Made by a program: the position numbers and the translations under genes. A stretch of 64,000 bases of DNA from Dryococelus australis (lineage: Eukaryota; Arthropoda; Insecta; Phasmatodea; Phasmatidae). Shown here one piece after another: positions 9,712 to 21,518 of this stretch (positions are counted from its first letter, which is position 1; every line of letters starts with the position of its first letter). The notes beneath the pieces are model-generated. The model saw nothing but the letters and a program-made list of their open reading frames with translations, did not search any database and was not told the DNA's origin. The stretch spans positions 272,894,900-272,958,899 of the forward strand of contig CM056993.1 in the NCBI GenBank assembly GCA_029891345.1. Reading direction: 5' to 3'.

Positions 9712-11675
9712 TTTGTATAGTTAACTGATTCTGTGCGTGCGATTCGCTCTTCAGCTTCAGCTTGTGGGGGGAGGGGGCTCCGCGTGGGGCAAAGTCAAGG
9801 GACAGCCAAGGACGGCGTGATCTGTCACGTGTTCCAAATGCAGAGCGCTTGTAGTAGAGCGCACAACACATAACGCTCGAAATAACGCCTTGGGCTATTT
9901 CCAACAACCCCTGAAGGCAGTTACGTCCAAAAAGGAAATAACCTCTCCCACTCCTCCATACAGTGGCTCCGTAAACTTTGTACTCTGCATTGCATCAAAT
10001 TAGGCCTCGCTGAAATGTTCTTTTATTAGTACAGAAATAAGGGATGGATAACTTGTACAAAGGGCTCGGTGTTGTTGCGTAGAAAACCGTGGACTGAGAA
10101 TAATGACGCAAGCAGCGCTCTAATAGAAAAAAAGGGGGGAGGGAAGTAAGGTATATATTAGTGCCATTCTCCAAATTTAATAAAGGTCGCCAGAATGAGA
10201 GTAAATCGGCGCCCTAATTATTTTTGCTCACCGAAATGTGTTGATATACTGTAGACAATCTGAAACGGATTATTATAATGTATATCCGATATTAAAATTA
10301 ATATTTGCTTCTCGATTATAAACTCTCCTTTATCTTTTATGAAGCATGCAATCGCGGTTTCGATTCCACCGAAATCAAGTTTTAATAGAATCAAAAATAC
10401 ATATACTAAGAGGGGCGTTTGAAGATGTTTAGCCAACAGTGTACAAGATTTAGTACTGTGTACAAGATTTAGTTATGTCCAGCCTGAACGACAGACTTAT
10501 CCAGCACCAGATTAACGACCGTGATTTCTTTTTCCCGCATAAAATCACATTTATCTGCGTTTTCTGTACAAGTTCTCATTACGAGATACAGGAAGGATAA
10601 AATTTTGACGTGAATATCTCTTTAAATTTGCAACCATTGTGGGAGGCAATTAAGAAAAACCGATGATAACTAAAACGGGGGATACAGTTTGGCATTGCAG
10701 CTCCGAATCTATCATCTACGTTCAAAATTAAATTACACCACTCGATTGCCAAAGGATAAACTAATATGTTACGTTAAGTGAGGACTGAGAAGCATAGCTC
10801 GCGGCGTGATATAAGAGAGCGAGAAAAAAAAAAAGGGGGGGGGGGGTAATTTTGAGTTCGTTTCGCCGTCTCTCATAAATTCCGCGTAGTATAACTTTTG
10901 AATAGGAGAAGCCACGACGCTCGTTTAAGTTTTAATCAACAGCTATCGTCAAGATCAATCGATTGCATGTATGAAAACATTTGTGTAGCGTGGTTATGGT
11001 GAAATTGTATGCGTTTAAGGTAAAAAATTAAGAAAATTTAACAGAATTTCTGCTTATACTCTTCAAAAAGCCAAGTCGAAATATCGAATGCGTATACGGT
11101 TGGAAAGAGCATCACAAAAGCAATCCAGTGATACCCATAAAACCCCATATGATACACTGAAGCGGTGCTGGGAACGTAAAAATCAAATCAAGGCGTCCGA
11201 GTGCGTCAACGTAACAATAATATTTATAGTAATAAATCGTCTTTATTTGGAGCAGATAAGGCATATCTGCCTTCTATTGCACTGAACCACTTATACAATT
11301 TACACTTTCTTATGACAGTTTAGAAGAAAACATAATACATCTCACAAATCAACAAACACTGCAGAAAATAAATAGGTGTTACTAGACATTGATGGAACAG
11401 GTAATTAACGCCAAATAGAGACATGCATATTTAAGTACTGAAGAAATGTTTACATTTAAGAGGTGATTATTAAGTTTAAACTAATTCATAAAACACTGAT
11501 AATGATGAACTGGCAGGTATTCACCCAAAACAAACGGCCATGTCCCCAACACAGCCAAACCAATTTTTTCTTAAATTTAGCTAGTAAAAATTAAACGCTC
11601 CTGTACACATGTGCGTACATAATATTAAAACGATAACAAGGGCAGCTATGGGGGAGTGGCTACTGCACCAGGCTT
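9712..11675. other. Unassigned, no gene seen
   Basis: This long AT-rich stretch has scattered short frames only. A run of A12 followed by G10 lies near 10826-10847. No family recognised elsewhere in the window occurs here. Confidence 0.4.
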
Positions 11676-11679
11676 GTTA

Positions 11680-11916
11680 TAGGCTGTTCACACTAAAGTG
11701 AGCACTTTTGAAAGCCCTCTCATTTGGAATAATAATCAATAAATATATTTTATTTTAGCCTTAGACGTTAACTTTCGAGTGCTACGGAATATAAACATTA
11801 TGTTTATTACATGCATGGAAATATTTATTTTAAAAATGTGTTTAAAGGATAAAAAAATATCTGAAAGAAAAAGTAACTAGAGCCTCAAAAGTGCTCACTT
11901 TACCGTGAACAGCCAA
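11680..11916 (+). mobile_element. MITE-B
   Basis: The left end TAGGCTGTTCACACTAAAGTG and right end CTTTACCGTGAACAGCC are inverted. The interior shares AATAAATATATTTTATT and AAAGTAACTAGAGCCTC with the 7289 copy. Confidence 0.85.
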
Positions 11917-12008
11917 TACCAAGGTTCCAGTTCCACGCCCAGACTTCCTAATGAGGGAAACGAGGCACATGTTGCCGTTGACTTGTGGATCTACCATAGC
12001 ACGTGTCC

Positions 12009-12793
12009 TATACGTTGTTCACGGCAACTAAGCACTTTGGAAATCAACCTTTGAAAAATGTCAGTGCCCCTACATGCGTACATTTTAACAGGCATACTGA
12101 GTGGCGTACCCCCAGCAAAGAAGGTAACGTCGGATGGAAAGTAATGCCACGTCTTACCGCTGAATTAGAAGTATAAAGTAAATATTTGCGAATAATGAAA
12201 TGAACGCTGTTCACGATAAAGTGCGCCCTTTTGAAATGAACCTTAGAAAAAAGTCACTGCCTCTGAAAGCAAATATTTTAATGGCCGTACCAGGTGACAT
12301 TTGCCCAGTAAAGTTGGTAACGATGATGGAAAATAAATTAATTAAATACTTTTTTTTTTACTTTCTTGTTTTTTAATGCTTCGAAATGTGAAAATGAGCA
12401 GATTTGTTTAATATTTACTTTCCTAATAATTTCACAGTTATACTTGACCGACTCATGAATAAAGTGACGAAGCCCATGGCAATGTTAATTTTACATAAGG
12501 CGGAAGAATACATAACGTGCATAAAGTTGATCTTAAGCAGGGCTTTTAAAAGTGCTTATTTTACCTTGAACAGCGTATAGTTAATTTTCCTTCGAAATTT
12601 TTTTAATACAAGTTTCAGAATAAGCAAAATTGTAAAATATTAACCTTCTAAATAATTTGACAGTTTATCTTGACCGACGCTTCATAAAAATGACCAGGGC
12701 CATGACAGTGTTAATTTAACGTATGTATGGCGGAACGATACACGATGTGCATGCTAGTAGATCGTAAGTGCTTAGTGTACTGTGAACATTCTA
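12009..12793 (-). mobile_element. MITE-A, split by another MITE-A
   Basis: The left part (12009-12204) starts TATACGTTGTTCACGG and has the AAATGTCAGTGCCCCTAC block. The right part (12578-12793) has CTTGACCGACGC and GGCGGAACGATACACGATG and ends CTGTGAACATTCTA. Between them lies a second, more complete copy in the same orientation. Confidence 0.7.
12204..12577 (-). mobile_element. MITE-A inserted within MITE-A
   Basis: It has both terminal blocks (CGCTGTTCACGATAAAGTG and TTACCTTGAACAGCGTA) and the full set of interior blocks. It sits where the surrounding copy is interrupted, so self-nesting is inferred. The TA duplication is not clean here. Confidence 0.7.
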
Positions 12794-13276
12794 CAGGTTG
12801 TTCGGAAATTAAACGCCCAAACAGCGGGAGGTGATTACTTATCAAAAATAAAGTCGAAAATATATAGGACACCATATACCTAAACAGCATATTAAAGGAA
12901 ATATGATCATGTGAAAATGGGGCTTTGAAAACGTATTTTCGCTTAATGCATTGTACTTTCTGCCCGCGGTAGGGATGGCGGCGACTTACTCGCAGTACGT
13001 AACGCTTCCTGAAGCCGAACAGTGCGCACAGACCGAGGAAGGCCAGCACTACGCGTGTCTCTGCATCATGGGAAGTATATGTCACCTTTCTGCTGCGGAC
13101 TTTGTACGCGTTGTACAAGGCATTCGCCGTAAAATACGTTTTAAAAACCCAATATTCATAGGCTCGTATCTCCTTTAATATTCCGTTCAGGTATACGATG
13201 TCCTATATATTTTCCAAGTTATTTTTCATATGGAATAACCTCCCGTAGTTTGGGCGTTCAATTTCCGAACAACCTG
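12794..13276. mobile_element. Tc1/mariner-type MITE (483 bp), TA-flanked
   Basis: About 40-bp TIRs: CAGGTTGTTCGGAAATTAAA at the left matches the reverse complement of the right end with few changes, continuing through CGCCCAAAC and GGGAGGT. TA lies immediately outside both ends (12792-12793, 13277-13278). Open frames of 75 (plus) and 135 (minus) codons cross it, but neither has a transposase motif. It is inserted at the terminal TA of the preceding MITE-A. Confidence 0.9.
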
Positions 13277-13279
13277 TAT

Positions 13280-14165
13280 CCCAGATAGTACTTGCGAAGG
13301 ACATAATGCCCCCCCCTCCCCCCGACAGATGTCATATCTGTTTTTGTAGCAGGAACTATACTGTATTCTGTCACCTTTATAAAAGCATATGGCACTTTCC
13401 GTTACAATTGACCACTACTTTAAACAAATCGATGAGGCAAGAAAGAATGTTGCAATCGTGACTATACGTTCATTAAGTTGATACTCATTCAAAAAATTCT
13501 TTAAATCAATAGTATAATAATCATTATTTTTAATACTGGTTGAAAGCGTACACGAGTCTTCAAATGGTACCGACATAGCAATTAATTAAATAACAATTTT
13601 CGCAAACTCTATAGTAGATAGGCATACATTAAAAAATTTAAACATCTCGCTTTGTGCTTCTGTCCTAGCTAGCGCAATGGTAAAGTTCCAGAACACCATA
13701 AGACATATGTAAATATAAATAAATATATATAATCAAAAAATTACACTCTCGTGTCTTTACGTTAATGCGATAGTTTAAAAATCCAATTAGTACGAACTAA
13801 ACATTCCCAATTTCTAGTAGAAACGTAGCGTGATTTTAAAATATACGTATATTGTGCGATACTGGAGTTGCTAACCACTAGTTAAACGAGTGGGATCAAT
13901 GCTGATCTGAGCGTAGTGTTCCAAAATGCACTACTATTGTGCCAATAGCATTATCCAAAACAGCGCTGCTAGGATTTGAGGTTAGGGCCCCGTTTATGCA
14001 AGTTATTTGAGTGGCTCTTTCTGTGATCTATATTTAATCCAACTAGAATACGTCCCAGGTTAGACGCAGTATATTATTCTAGTAAAAGGGTGGGCCTATT
14101 TGTTTACAATTCAGATATAAAAGCGCCCGTGACAGGGCTCTAGGACTTTGCAAAGGAACATTATT
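13280..14165. other. Unassigned AT-rich sequence
   Basis: No recognised repeat or gene was found. There is a C-rich patch near 13309-13325. Confidence 0.35.
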
Positions 14166-14275
14166 TATTTAGGAAATGGGAAACCGAAATCAGGACGGCC
14201 GGATCGGGAAACGAACCCACATCCTTCCGAATGAGATTCCACTGATTTACAACTGCGCTAGCTCGCTGCGCAGAA
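14166..14275 (-). mobile_element. tRNA-derived SINE fragment (SINE-3)
   Basis: On the minus strand, a tRNA-like head (GCTAGCGCAGTTGTAAATC) leads to a B-box GGGTTCGTTTCCC (complement at 14206-14218). The body block is GATCCGGCCGTCCTGATTT. The last motif is widespread in insect SINEs, from memory. Confidence 0.65.
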
Positions 14276-14340
14276 GACAAAACTCGTCCTACTTTATCTT
14301 TAGTCTATGGATCTGCGCACCCAGCGAGGGTGCCTCACGC
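14267..14340. mobile_element. Terminal fragment of the hAT-type MITE
   Basis: CGCAGAAGAC, CCTACTTTATCTTTAGTCTATG and GCGCACCCAGCGAGG match the terminal portions of the copies at 8933 and 28273. The rest is missing. Confidence 0.45.
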
Positions 14341-14352
14341 TTGTATGCCTGT

Positions 14353-14782
14353 TATAGGCTGTTCACGGTTATATTAACACTTTTGAAAGCCCTGCTGAAG
14401 TTCTACATGTATGCACCTTGGGTACTCATTCGCCTTATGTAAAATTAGCATTGCAACGGGCCTCAACACTTTATTCATGCGTCGGTCAAGTGAAACTGGG
14501 AAATTATTAGGAAAATAAATATTTTATAAATCTGCTAATTTTTGCACATTAATGCATAAAAAAAAACAGGAAGCGAGAAATATAATTTAAGTTATCACAA
14601 AATGGTTACCTAACTTTTTTTTATTCGACGATAAGATATATAACTACTTTTCGTCCTTTTTTACCAACTTGACTGGACGCATGTCACTCAGTGCACTCAT
14701 TGAAATACATGCAGGTAGCGGCAGCGACATTTTCTCCCGTTGATTTCAAAAGGGCTCACTTTATCGTGAACAGTCTCTACTG
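14353..14782 (+). mobile_element. MITE-A, complete
   Basis: TATAGGCTGTTCACGG at the left; TTTATCGTGAACAGTCTC at the right. Interior blocks include CGCCTTATGTAAAATTAGC, ATGCGTCGGTCAAGTGAAAC and ACGCATGTCACTCAGTGC in the usual order. Confidence 0.85.
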
Positions 14783-14971
14783 TTGTGTACGAGATAGGAA
14801 ATTTATTTCCATCTGGCACCGCAGTTGTTATAAATCCCGATCTTACAAAATATTTCTTGGTTACTTCATAAGCCATTCTCAAAGCGAACTCGTGTACGGA
14901 CTTCAACATTCAAAGTGGACGATTGCTTTGAACGCGCAGCTAACAAAGAAGGCGAAAATCAACCAAATGAG

Positions 14972-15172
14972 AAAATATTTGGGCGGCTCTTAACAGCGAG
15001 GTCTTGGGTGATTGATGTATGGAGCAGCGCCGGAATGAAAGGGCGGGGTAAACGGGAGATCCCCGAGAAAACCCGCCGACAAACGGCATTGTCCGGCACG
15101 ATTCCCACATGAGAAATTACGGTGACTCGGCCGGGAATTGAACCCGGTTCGCCTTGGTAGGAGGCGAGCGGG
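14972..15172 (-). mobile_element. SINE-1, minus, 5'-truncated
   Basis: The body from GGGCGGCTCTTAACAGCGAGG to the B-box complement GGGAATTGAACCC is present. The A-box end is lost after GGCGAGCGGG. Confidence 0.85.
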
Positions 15173-15184
15173 TTTTTAAGAGAT

Positions 15185-15343
15185 ATGTGTAAAAAATAGA
15201 ACAATGTTAAAATATTAATTTAAAAAATAGTAATATTATAGTTTTATTTGATCGATGCGTGAATAGTATGATCAGGACTCATGTCTATTTGAAGTTTACA
15301 TATAGCGAAAGAATACACACCACACATACAAGTAGATCTTAAG
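15185..15343 (-). mobile_element. MITE-A, fragment
   Basis: Blocks GATCGATGCGTGAATAG, GAAAGAATACACACCACAC and ACAAGTAGATCTTAAG follow MITE-A order. Both ends are missing. Confidence 0.5.
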
Positions 15344-15344
15344 G

Positions 15345-15790
15345 CGGTTACCGACCTGACACTTGGATCTACATTACAGCCTGTTTGAAGAACACGTTTT
15401 TAGACGAAACTATTCAACGTGTCCCAAATACGTTTAACTACGAAAATACGATATTATATCCCAGACGAGAACTTAATTATATTTTCAAGACATTGCGTAT
15501 GCTACGAATATTATTTTGGAGCATTAAAAGACGGTTCTTTCAGACACATGTAAAGTAAACACACTTACATACTGCAAGCGAAACTGCGGTAGGATACTGT
15601 ATTGAACTCTGCTGGGCTCTCCACTATTAAAATGATAGGGTCACCGCTGAAAATCTGATAGTGTAAGCGGAGGTCATTTTGTGACAAGTTAGGGTGACTT
15701 TTTTACACAGTTAATCACATTTAAATGTCCACCTATTTTAGTGGTAGGTTTCAGTGGTGCCATATGAACCACTGAACATTACTAATAGCC
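15345..15790. other. Unassigned sequence
   Basis: No repeat family or gene recognised. Confidence 0.3.
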
Positions 15791-15829
15791 TCTTCGAAAT
15801 GGAAGGAAATGGAAATAACAGTTAAAATC

Positions 15830-16080
15830 CTGTGTCACGTCGTCATCCCCCATGACCAAAGTTACCACCGTTTACGACGAGAACAATGCACGCCAGTTCA
15901 GAGCCTTGGTCGTAGGGACGACGGTGCACTTGATGCGCGTGCCAATGTCGTCCTTATCACTCCCGAGTGTCCCAGGTCAAGAAGCGAGGGAGCGATACGG
16001 GCGACACTAACACGCACGCCTAGCGCCTCATCGCTCCTACACGCAAGGCGCGCAGTGTTTCCGTGTCACTCCTTACAGTG
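15830..16080 (+). repeat. Repeat F, GC-richer, related to 28790-28890
   Basis: The block TGCACGCCAGTTCAGAGCC followed by CGTAGGGACGACGG and TTGATGCGCGTG matches the minus strand at 28800-28870. Both copies are open: the frame starting at 15809 (90 codons) contains QCTPVQ, and the minus frame at 28647-29186 contains DCTPVQ. Whether this reflects a former protein or just DNA-level homology is undecided. Confidence 0.45.
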
Positions 16081-16084
16081 AAAA

Positions 16085-16452
16085 TTAGATCCGTTACAGT
16101 GGGGTTTTATTACACGTGATGAAAGTACACAGATCAAACTACGCCTGTATCTTTGTACTTTTCTCTTGCCGCTTAAGGAAACTTCATAGATAAGCTGAAA
16201 AAATGCGATATTTAATCATTTTCACCAATTTTTTTCTTCAAGAATACACTTAATATGACAAAAGTAAAAATAAAAATAGGGGCATAGATAATTGTTTTTA
16301 ATCTTTTCTGACAAAATGTCGTATTTGCAGAACGTTTATTTACTAAGATACGTGTATTCACGTAAACTACTATTTCACAGAAAATGCGGGGGTCCATCCC
16401 ACTCTTAACCGTGGGGGGGGGGGGGGAAAGAAAGATAAAAATAAGATAAAAA
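16085..16452. other. Unassigned, contains a G15 run
   Basis: AT-rich with a long G homopolymer near 16412-16426. No gene is seen. Confidence 0.3.
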
Positions 16453-16455
16453 ACA

Positions 16456-16892
16456 GGTAAAAGCTGTTTACGATGAAGTGAGCACTTTTGAAATTAACCT
16501 TGGAAAAATGTCACCTCTCCTACCTGAATATATATTTAACGGGCACAGTGAGAAACATGCGCCGAGTAAAGTTGGTAACAATGTATGGAAAGTAGTTCTA
16601 TATCTTAACGTAGAATAAAAAGTTTTAGGTAACCATTTGTTATAACATAAATTATTACTTTCGCTTTCTGTTTTTATTAATGTATCGAAGTGTTAAAATT
16701 ACCAGATTTGTAAAGTATTAATTATCAGGACCTATAATATTTCCTCAGTTTCACTTGACCAATGCATAAAATAAAGTGATGAGGCCCACGGCAATGTTAA
16801 TCTTACATAATGCGGAAGAATGCACAACGTTCATACAAGTAGATCTTAAGCAGGAGTTTCAAAAGTGCTCATTTTACCGTGAACAGCCTATA
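16456..16892 (-). mobile_element. MITE-A, complete
   Basis: Starts AAAAGCTGTTTACGATGAAG and ends TTTTACCGTGAACAGCCTATA. The interior has AAAGTTGGTAACAATG and AAGTAGATCTTAAGCAGG in minus order. Confidence 0.85.
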
Positions 16893-17140
16893 GGTGATCA
16901 CTGCAAGGCTTTCTGGGGGGGGGGGGGGGCTACTGTTACAGTAGTTTTCATAATGACCCCTAATTGGTTGGGTCGGTTGTTCGTGTCCATGAGCCTACAG
17001 TGCAGGGCTTCTTACAGGTCTTCCGTTTCCGCTGACAACATCCATTATCATTGATTTGTGCCGCCTTCCCTGCTGGCGTGTGTGTGGGCGTGTTGTGCCG
17101 GGGGACTCCCAACAGGTGCCCCTGGTTCTCAGAAGTGCGC

Positions 17141-17169
17141 CGCACACACACACACACACACACACACAC
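17141..17169. repeat. (AC)n microsatellite
   Basis: About 14 AC units, preceded by CGC. It is the source of a His/Thr repeat in the overlapping open frames. Confidence 0.9.
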
Positions 17170-17472
17170 TGTTTACCCGTGCCAAAGGCTCGCCGCCAAG
17201 CCCGCAGGGCTTCATGTCCAAGCAGCGAAGGTATTGAAGGAATTTTGCAAGTTCGAGGTAGAGATGGGCGATATTTAACGTTAACGGTTATAAAAAACGG
17301 TTACAGTTTGGTAACAGGTTACACAAATAATACGTTCCATTGTTTATACAATTATTTTTGGAACGTCTTGGATTGCCTCGACGTCTGGCTACTGCGCATG
17401 CGTAAGAGTTACTTTTTAGTACGTCTAGCTTTGTTTACTTTTGTTCCTAACCTAACCTGGTATATCACAACT

Positions 17473-17498
17473 ACACACACACACACACACACACACAC

Positions 17499-17572
<74 letters not shown>

Positions 17573-17581
17573 TATATATAA
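17473..17581. repeat. Compound (AC)n(AT)n microsatellite
   Basis: About 14 AC units run into about 40 AT units with one AA interruption near 17564. A 196-codon open frame here is only the translation of both microsatellites. Confidence 0.95.
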
Positions 17582-17699
17582 ATCATACTTCAAAGCCGAC
17601 ACTTTATATCAGAGAAGCTTATTTTTGTGAACAAATATATTCGTAAACATGTGCCTTTTAGTATTATTTATACTTACATTACTGTAAATAACAGTTTCC

Positions 17700-18370
17700 C
17701 GCCAACAACTTAAGATTGATCTGTTGTGATTGGTCACAGCTATGGTCATGAAGATAGGTCTGGACACTTGCCGTTGTTTTGCGTACGCTTAGTGAAGCTC
17801 GAGTAGAAATAGTAATAGTAGAAGCGTGACCCAAAACAATCGGGTTTCTCCCATAAGAATACATGCACTGCGAATGTCATACGTGTAAAGATTATGGTAA
17901 TTTCGTGTTTTGTATTTCTCAAATTGTAATAATTTTTGTGTGACAATTAAAAGAAGATTAAATTTGTGTAATGCCATGATTTTTGTGTAATAGTATTCCG
18001 ATTTAACGAAAACAATCGTGTTTATTCCGAATGTGATCCTACTACATAGGCTAGCAAGTGTCGAAAGAGTTGTAATTAACGCAATTTTGCGTTTTATATT
18101 TCTTAAATCGTAATAATGTTTGCGTGACAAGTAAAAGAAGATTAAATTTGTGTTAGGCAATGATTTTTGTGGTATAGTATTCCGATTTAATTTAAACAAT
18201 CATGTTTATTCCGAATGAATACATGCAGTTGTAATAGTAATTAGCTGAAATCCGTGTTTTTTATTTTTAAACTGTGATGTGGTATTTATGTGTGACAATG
18301 GGACAAGAATAAATTTCCATAACGCAAGAGTTGTGTTGTAATATTGAAATTTTACGTTAATAAAAGGTGC
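17700..18370. repeat. Tandem repeat, period about 180 bp
   Basis: Three to four diverged units: AAAACAATCG-GTT at 17832 and 18010, AGTATTCCGATTTAA at 17992 and 18176, and GACAA-(T/G)-AAAAGAAGATTAAATTTGTG near 17942 and 18126. The last unit near 18265-18370 is the most diverged. A 136-codon minus frame follows the repeat and is an artefact of it. The first unit's start (ATAGGTCTGGACACTTGCC, GCGTACGCTTAGTGAAGCTCG) recurs inverted at 27949-28030. Confidence 0.75.
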
Positions 18371-18371
18371 C

Positions 18372-19322
18372 TTTTTAAGATAACCTATAACCCATTAAAT
18401 TACCTAATGCCTTCCTTTCCGTATGGCAAGTTTTCATAGCAACTATAGTTAATATTTGGTTTTTGTCCAAAGAATGTACTTGGAATCGAATCAAAATTTG
18501 TTACCCAATTATTAGTGTAGTTAAAATAAGATAAAAAATAGAAAATAGTATATTTGAGAAGTAAAGAAATTGCTCAGTCATGCCCCGACATTCAATTTTC
18601 GAATTAAGCTTAAATTATAGCCAAAAATTCCACATAGTAAGAATAGTTGCAAAGATCACGGAAATTTATGAAGTAAAACTTTAAAAAATATAATGGAATC
18701 CTTTATTTAAAAAATATCAAAACTATAATTTATTGCTATCCACACTAAACGGCCCCCCTTCTGAAAAAGTGTTTACACTGATGTAAATATATTCTATTTT
18801 AAAATACTCATACCTACAAAGCTGTATTTCACAAAAAAGTATGAGAAGGTACTGTTAAAAGAAAAAAATGTTCACCTTATTTCAGTGTTCATTCACAAAG
18901 TAACATGTTTGTTTAAATTAACTTGATGTGTGTTCTAATTTACGAACCGAGAGCCCTTGCATGGCTGTGTATCCCTGAAAAGTGTATCATGGATGTGACG
19001 TTGAATTGTCACCGCCTGAATTTGTGGTAAGGGCATGAATGCACCTTGAACATCCCATTTGACTATGGCCAAGAGCGATGTCCTCTACACTGAAAGTTCA
19101 ATTTTCATAACAATTGTGCAGCTCATTCCTGTCATTTGCTGAACACTTGTTCGTACAAAAACCAAGACAACGTAAGAAAATGTGTTCAGTTCATTGATTC
19201 TTCAATTGCTTATGCATTGGAACTTAAAAATTTCAAAATAAAGATGGGTATTTGAAATTATATCCACTTCCTCAAAAAGGGATCAAGGAAATGCATAGAA
19301 CTGTGGGCGCTGAAGGGACCAA
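18372..19322. other. Unassigned AT-rich sequence
   Basis: No gene or repeat family recognised. Confidence 0.35.
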
Positions 19323-19323
19323 G

Positions 19324-19749
19324 TATAGGTCGTTAACGGTAAAATGAACACTTTTGAATGGCCTGCTTAAGATTTACTTGCGTGTATCCTGCATATTCTT
19401 CCGCCTTATGTAAAATTAACATTGCCATGGACCTCATCACTTTGTACGTGCGTCGGTCAAGTGAAACTGTGGAATGATTAAAAAAAGTAAATATTTTACA
19501 AATGCGCTCATTTTTACATTTCGGTGCATTAAAAAACAGAAAGCGAATGAAATAATTTAAGTTATTACAAATGGTTACCTAACATTTTTTATTTAACGTT
19601 AAGATATGGAACTATCTTCCATCCATCGTTACCAACATTACTGAGTGCATGCCACTCAGTGCGCACGTTAAAAGTATATGCAAGCAGGGCCAGTGACTTT
19701 TTTCTAAGGTTGATTACAAAAGTGCTCATTTTATCATGAACAGCCGTTA
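19324..19749 (+). mobile_element. MITE-A, complete (reference copy)
   Basis: TATAGGTCGTTAACGGTAAA at the left; CATTTTATCATGAACAGCC at the right. All interior blocks are present: GCCTTATGTAAAATTAAC, GCGTCGGTCAAGTGAAAC, AAAAAACAGAAAGCGAA and ACTCAGTGCGCACGTT. No open frame of note. Confidence 0.9.
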
Positions 19750-19751
19750 AC

Positions 19752-20228
19752 TGTGTGTGTGTGTGTGTATGTATGTGTGTGAATTAGAACACAGCTCTAG
19801 AGTAGTAGGGGAACAAATGTTCAAACTTACGTACTGTAGAAATACGCTAAAATAAAAACTGATCTTAAAGTAAAATTTCTGTGACATGGCATTTACATAA
19901 CTGGTAACTTTCCGTAAACTTCTAAAATGCAAATATAATACCACTTTGCCTAACATAAAAGACCAGATGATATGATATAGCAATAAAAACTATTATGGAT
20001 TCAACAAGAAAATGGAACAGCAACTCATAGGCTAATGCAATTTGAAACACAACAAAAAAATTGAAAACAATGGCAGATTTTACTGAATTAATGGTTTTTT
20101 CTTAAAATACAATCTGAAAGAGAAAAGAAAAATAATGTAGAGAATGATTTTGGTTTAACATGTTACTTACCACAAAAGTATTTTAAGTTGTTAACAGTTA
20201 CATTGGTCTACATTTTGATAGCAGGGCA
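19752..20228. other. (GT)n microsatellite then unassigned sequence
   Basis: A GT/GTAT-rich tract lies at about 19751-19782. The rest is AT-rich without recognisable content. Confidence 0.4.
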
Positions 20229-20230
20229 GC

Positions 20231-20664
20231 TATAGGTTGTTCACAATAATGAGCACTTTTGAGAGCCCTGCTCAAGATCTACTTGTGTGCGCGTTACATA
20301 TTCTTCCGCGTTATGTAAAATTGACATTGCCACATGCCACATTACTTTATTTATGCGTCGGTCAAGTGAAACTCTGAAATTGTTAGAAAAGTAAATATTT
20401 AACTAATCTGCTCGTTTATACACTTCGATGTATTAAAAAAAAAAACAGAAAGCAACATAAATAGGCCTGATTTACGTTATCACAAATAGTTACTTTAACA
20501 CTTTTTATTCGATGTGAAAATATGGAATTACTTTCCATCTGTTATTGCCATCTTTACTGGGCGCATAACACTCAGTGTGTCCGTTATAATATATGCAGGC
20601 AGGGCCAGTAACTTTTTTATGAAGTTGATTTCAAAAGTGCTCACTTTATCGTGAACCGCCTTAC
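20231..20664 (+). mobile_element. MITE-A, complete
   Basis: TATAGGTTGTTCACAATAATG to CACTTTATCGTGAACCGCC, with interior blocks in the usual order. Confidence 0.85.
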
Positions 20665-20921
20665 ACCAAAACTGTTTTTTATCTACATGGCTGGTTGTAT
20701 ATACAGTACATATTTGACCCCATGTTTACTCATGTTGTGTATGATGATGTATGGTGACCTGCTTACACACATATCCAAGGAAATACTATACAACATAGGA
20801 TGCAAGCTGATTGTTATGCAAGTCAATTACATTGATTGCTAATGTGAATGGTTCTCTTCTGCATGTCCTCACTTGGCAGTCGACGTCCTGCTACATGTCG
20901 GTATTTCATGAGCCACTATTG

Positions 20922-20955
20922 ACTGCCCCAGGTACTGTACAGTACCTGGGGCAGT
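20922..20955. repeat. Perfect 34-bp palindrome
   Basis: The arm ACTGCCCCAGGTACTGT is followed directly by its exact complement ACAGTACCTGGGGCAGT, with no spacer. Confidence 0.95.
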
Positions 20956-20959
20956 TCAG

Positions 20960-21515
20960 GTAGTCAGTAGGTTTCCAACCGCATAATGAAAGTCTAAGAT
21001 CTCACACTTACCAACTGTGAGACGCATCCAGTCATAGTTGCTGACGCTACTTTTCAACATGCGGCACGTTGCTGTTTACAGCAATGCCTCAAGGCGCTGC
21101 ATTATCTCAGCACTGACCATGAGTTACATTGATTCACACCACAACTGGAAAGTTCTTCATTGTAACTAAATGGTTTTCAAAAATGAAAATACTCAAAATA
21201 ATACAGGAAACTTAAGGCAAAAAGAATTTTTTTTTTTTGTGTTTTTATTTGCCAACCTTGAATAATAATCTAACTTTTAAGATTTTCAGAAACCCATATA
21301 AAAATTACCAATGCTACACAAAAAAAATTGTTATTTATTCTATATTCACTGCAAAATCCACCACAATTTGGTACTGTTCTATAATGCAAATTCGGAACTG
21401 TATAAACATACCTGCATATAAGACAAAATGCAACTTTCACATGTCGTGATTGGCCAGGCAAATGTTTGTTCCAAGCGAAAATAGTTTTGACCATGTAAAC
21501 ATTGACAAAATTATA
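20960..21515. other. Unassigned sequence
   Basis: No gene or known repeat. Short frames of 70-86 codons on both strands lack motifs. Confidence 0.3.
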
Positions 21516-21518
21516 ATA

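Noticed and set aside
17446..17460. CCTAACCTAACC, resembling the insect telomere unit TTAGG
   Set aside because: Only two units; no array.
17056..17646. 196-codon plus frame
   Set aside because: Consists largely of translated AC and AT microsatellites (His-Thr and Ile-Tyr repeats).
17789..18199. 136-codon minus frame
   Set aside because: Follows the 180-bp tandem repeat and is periodic with it.
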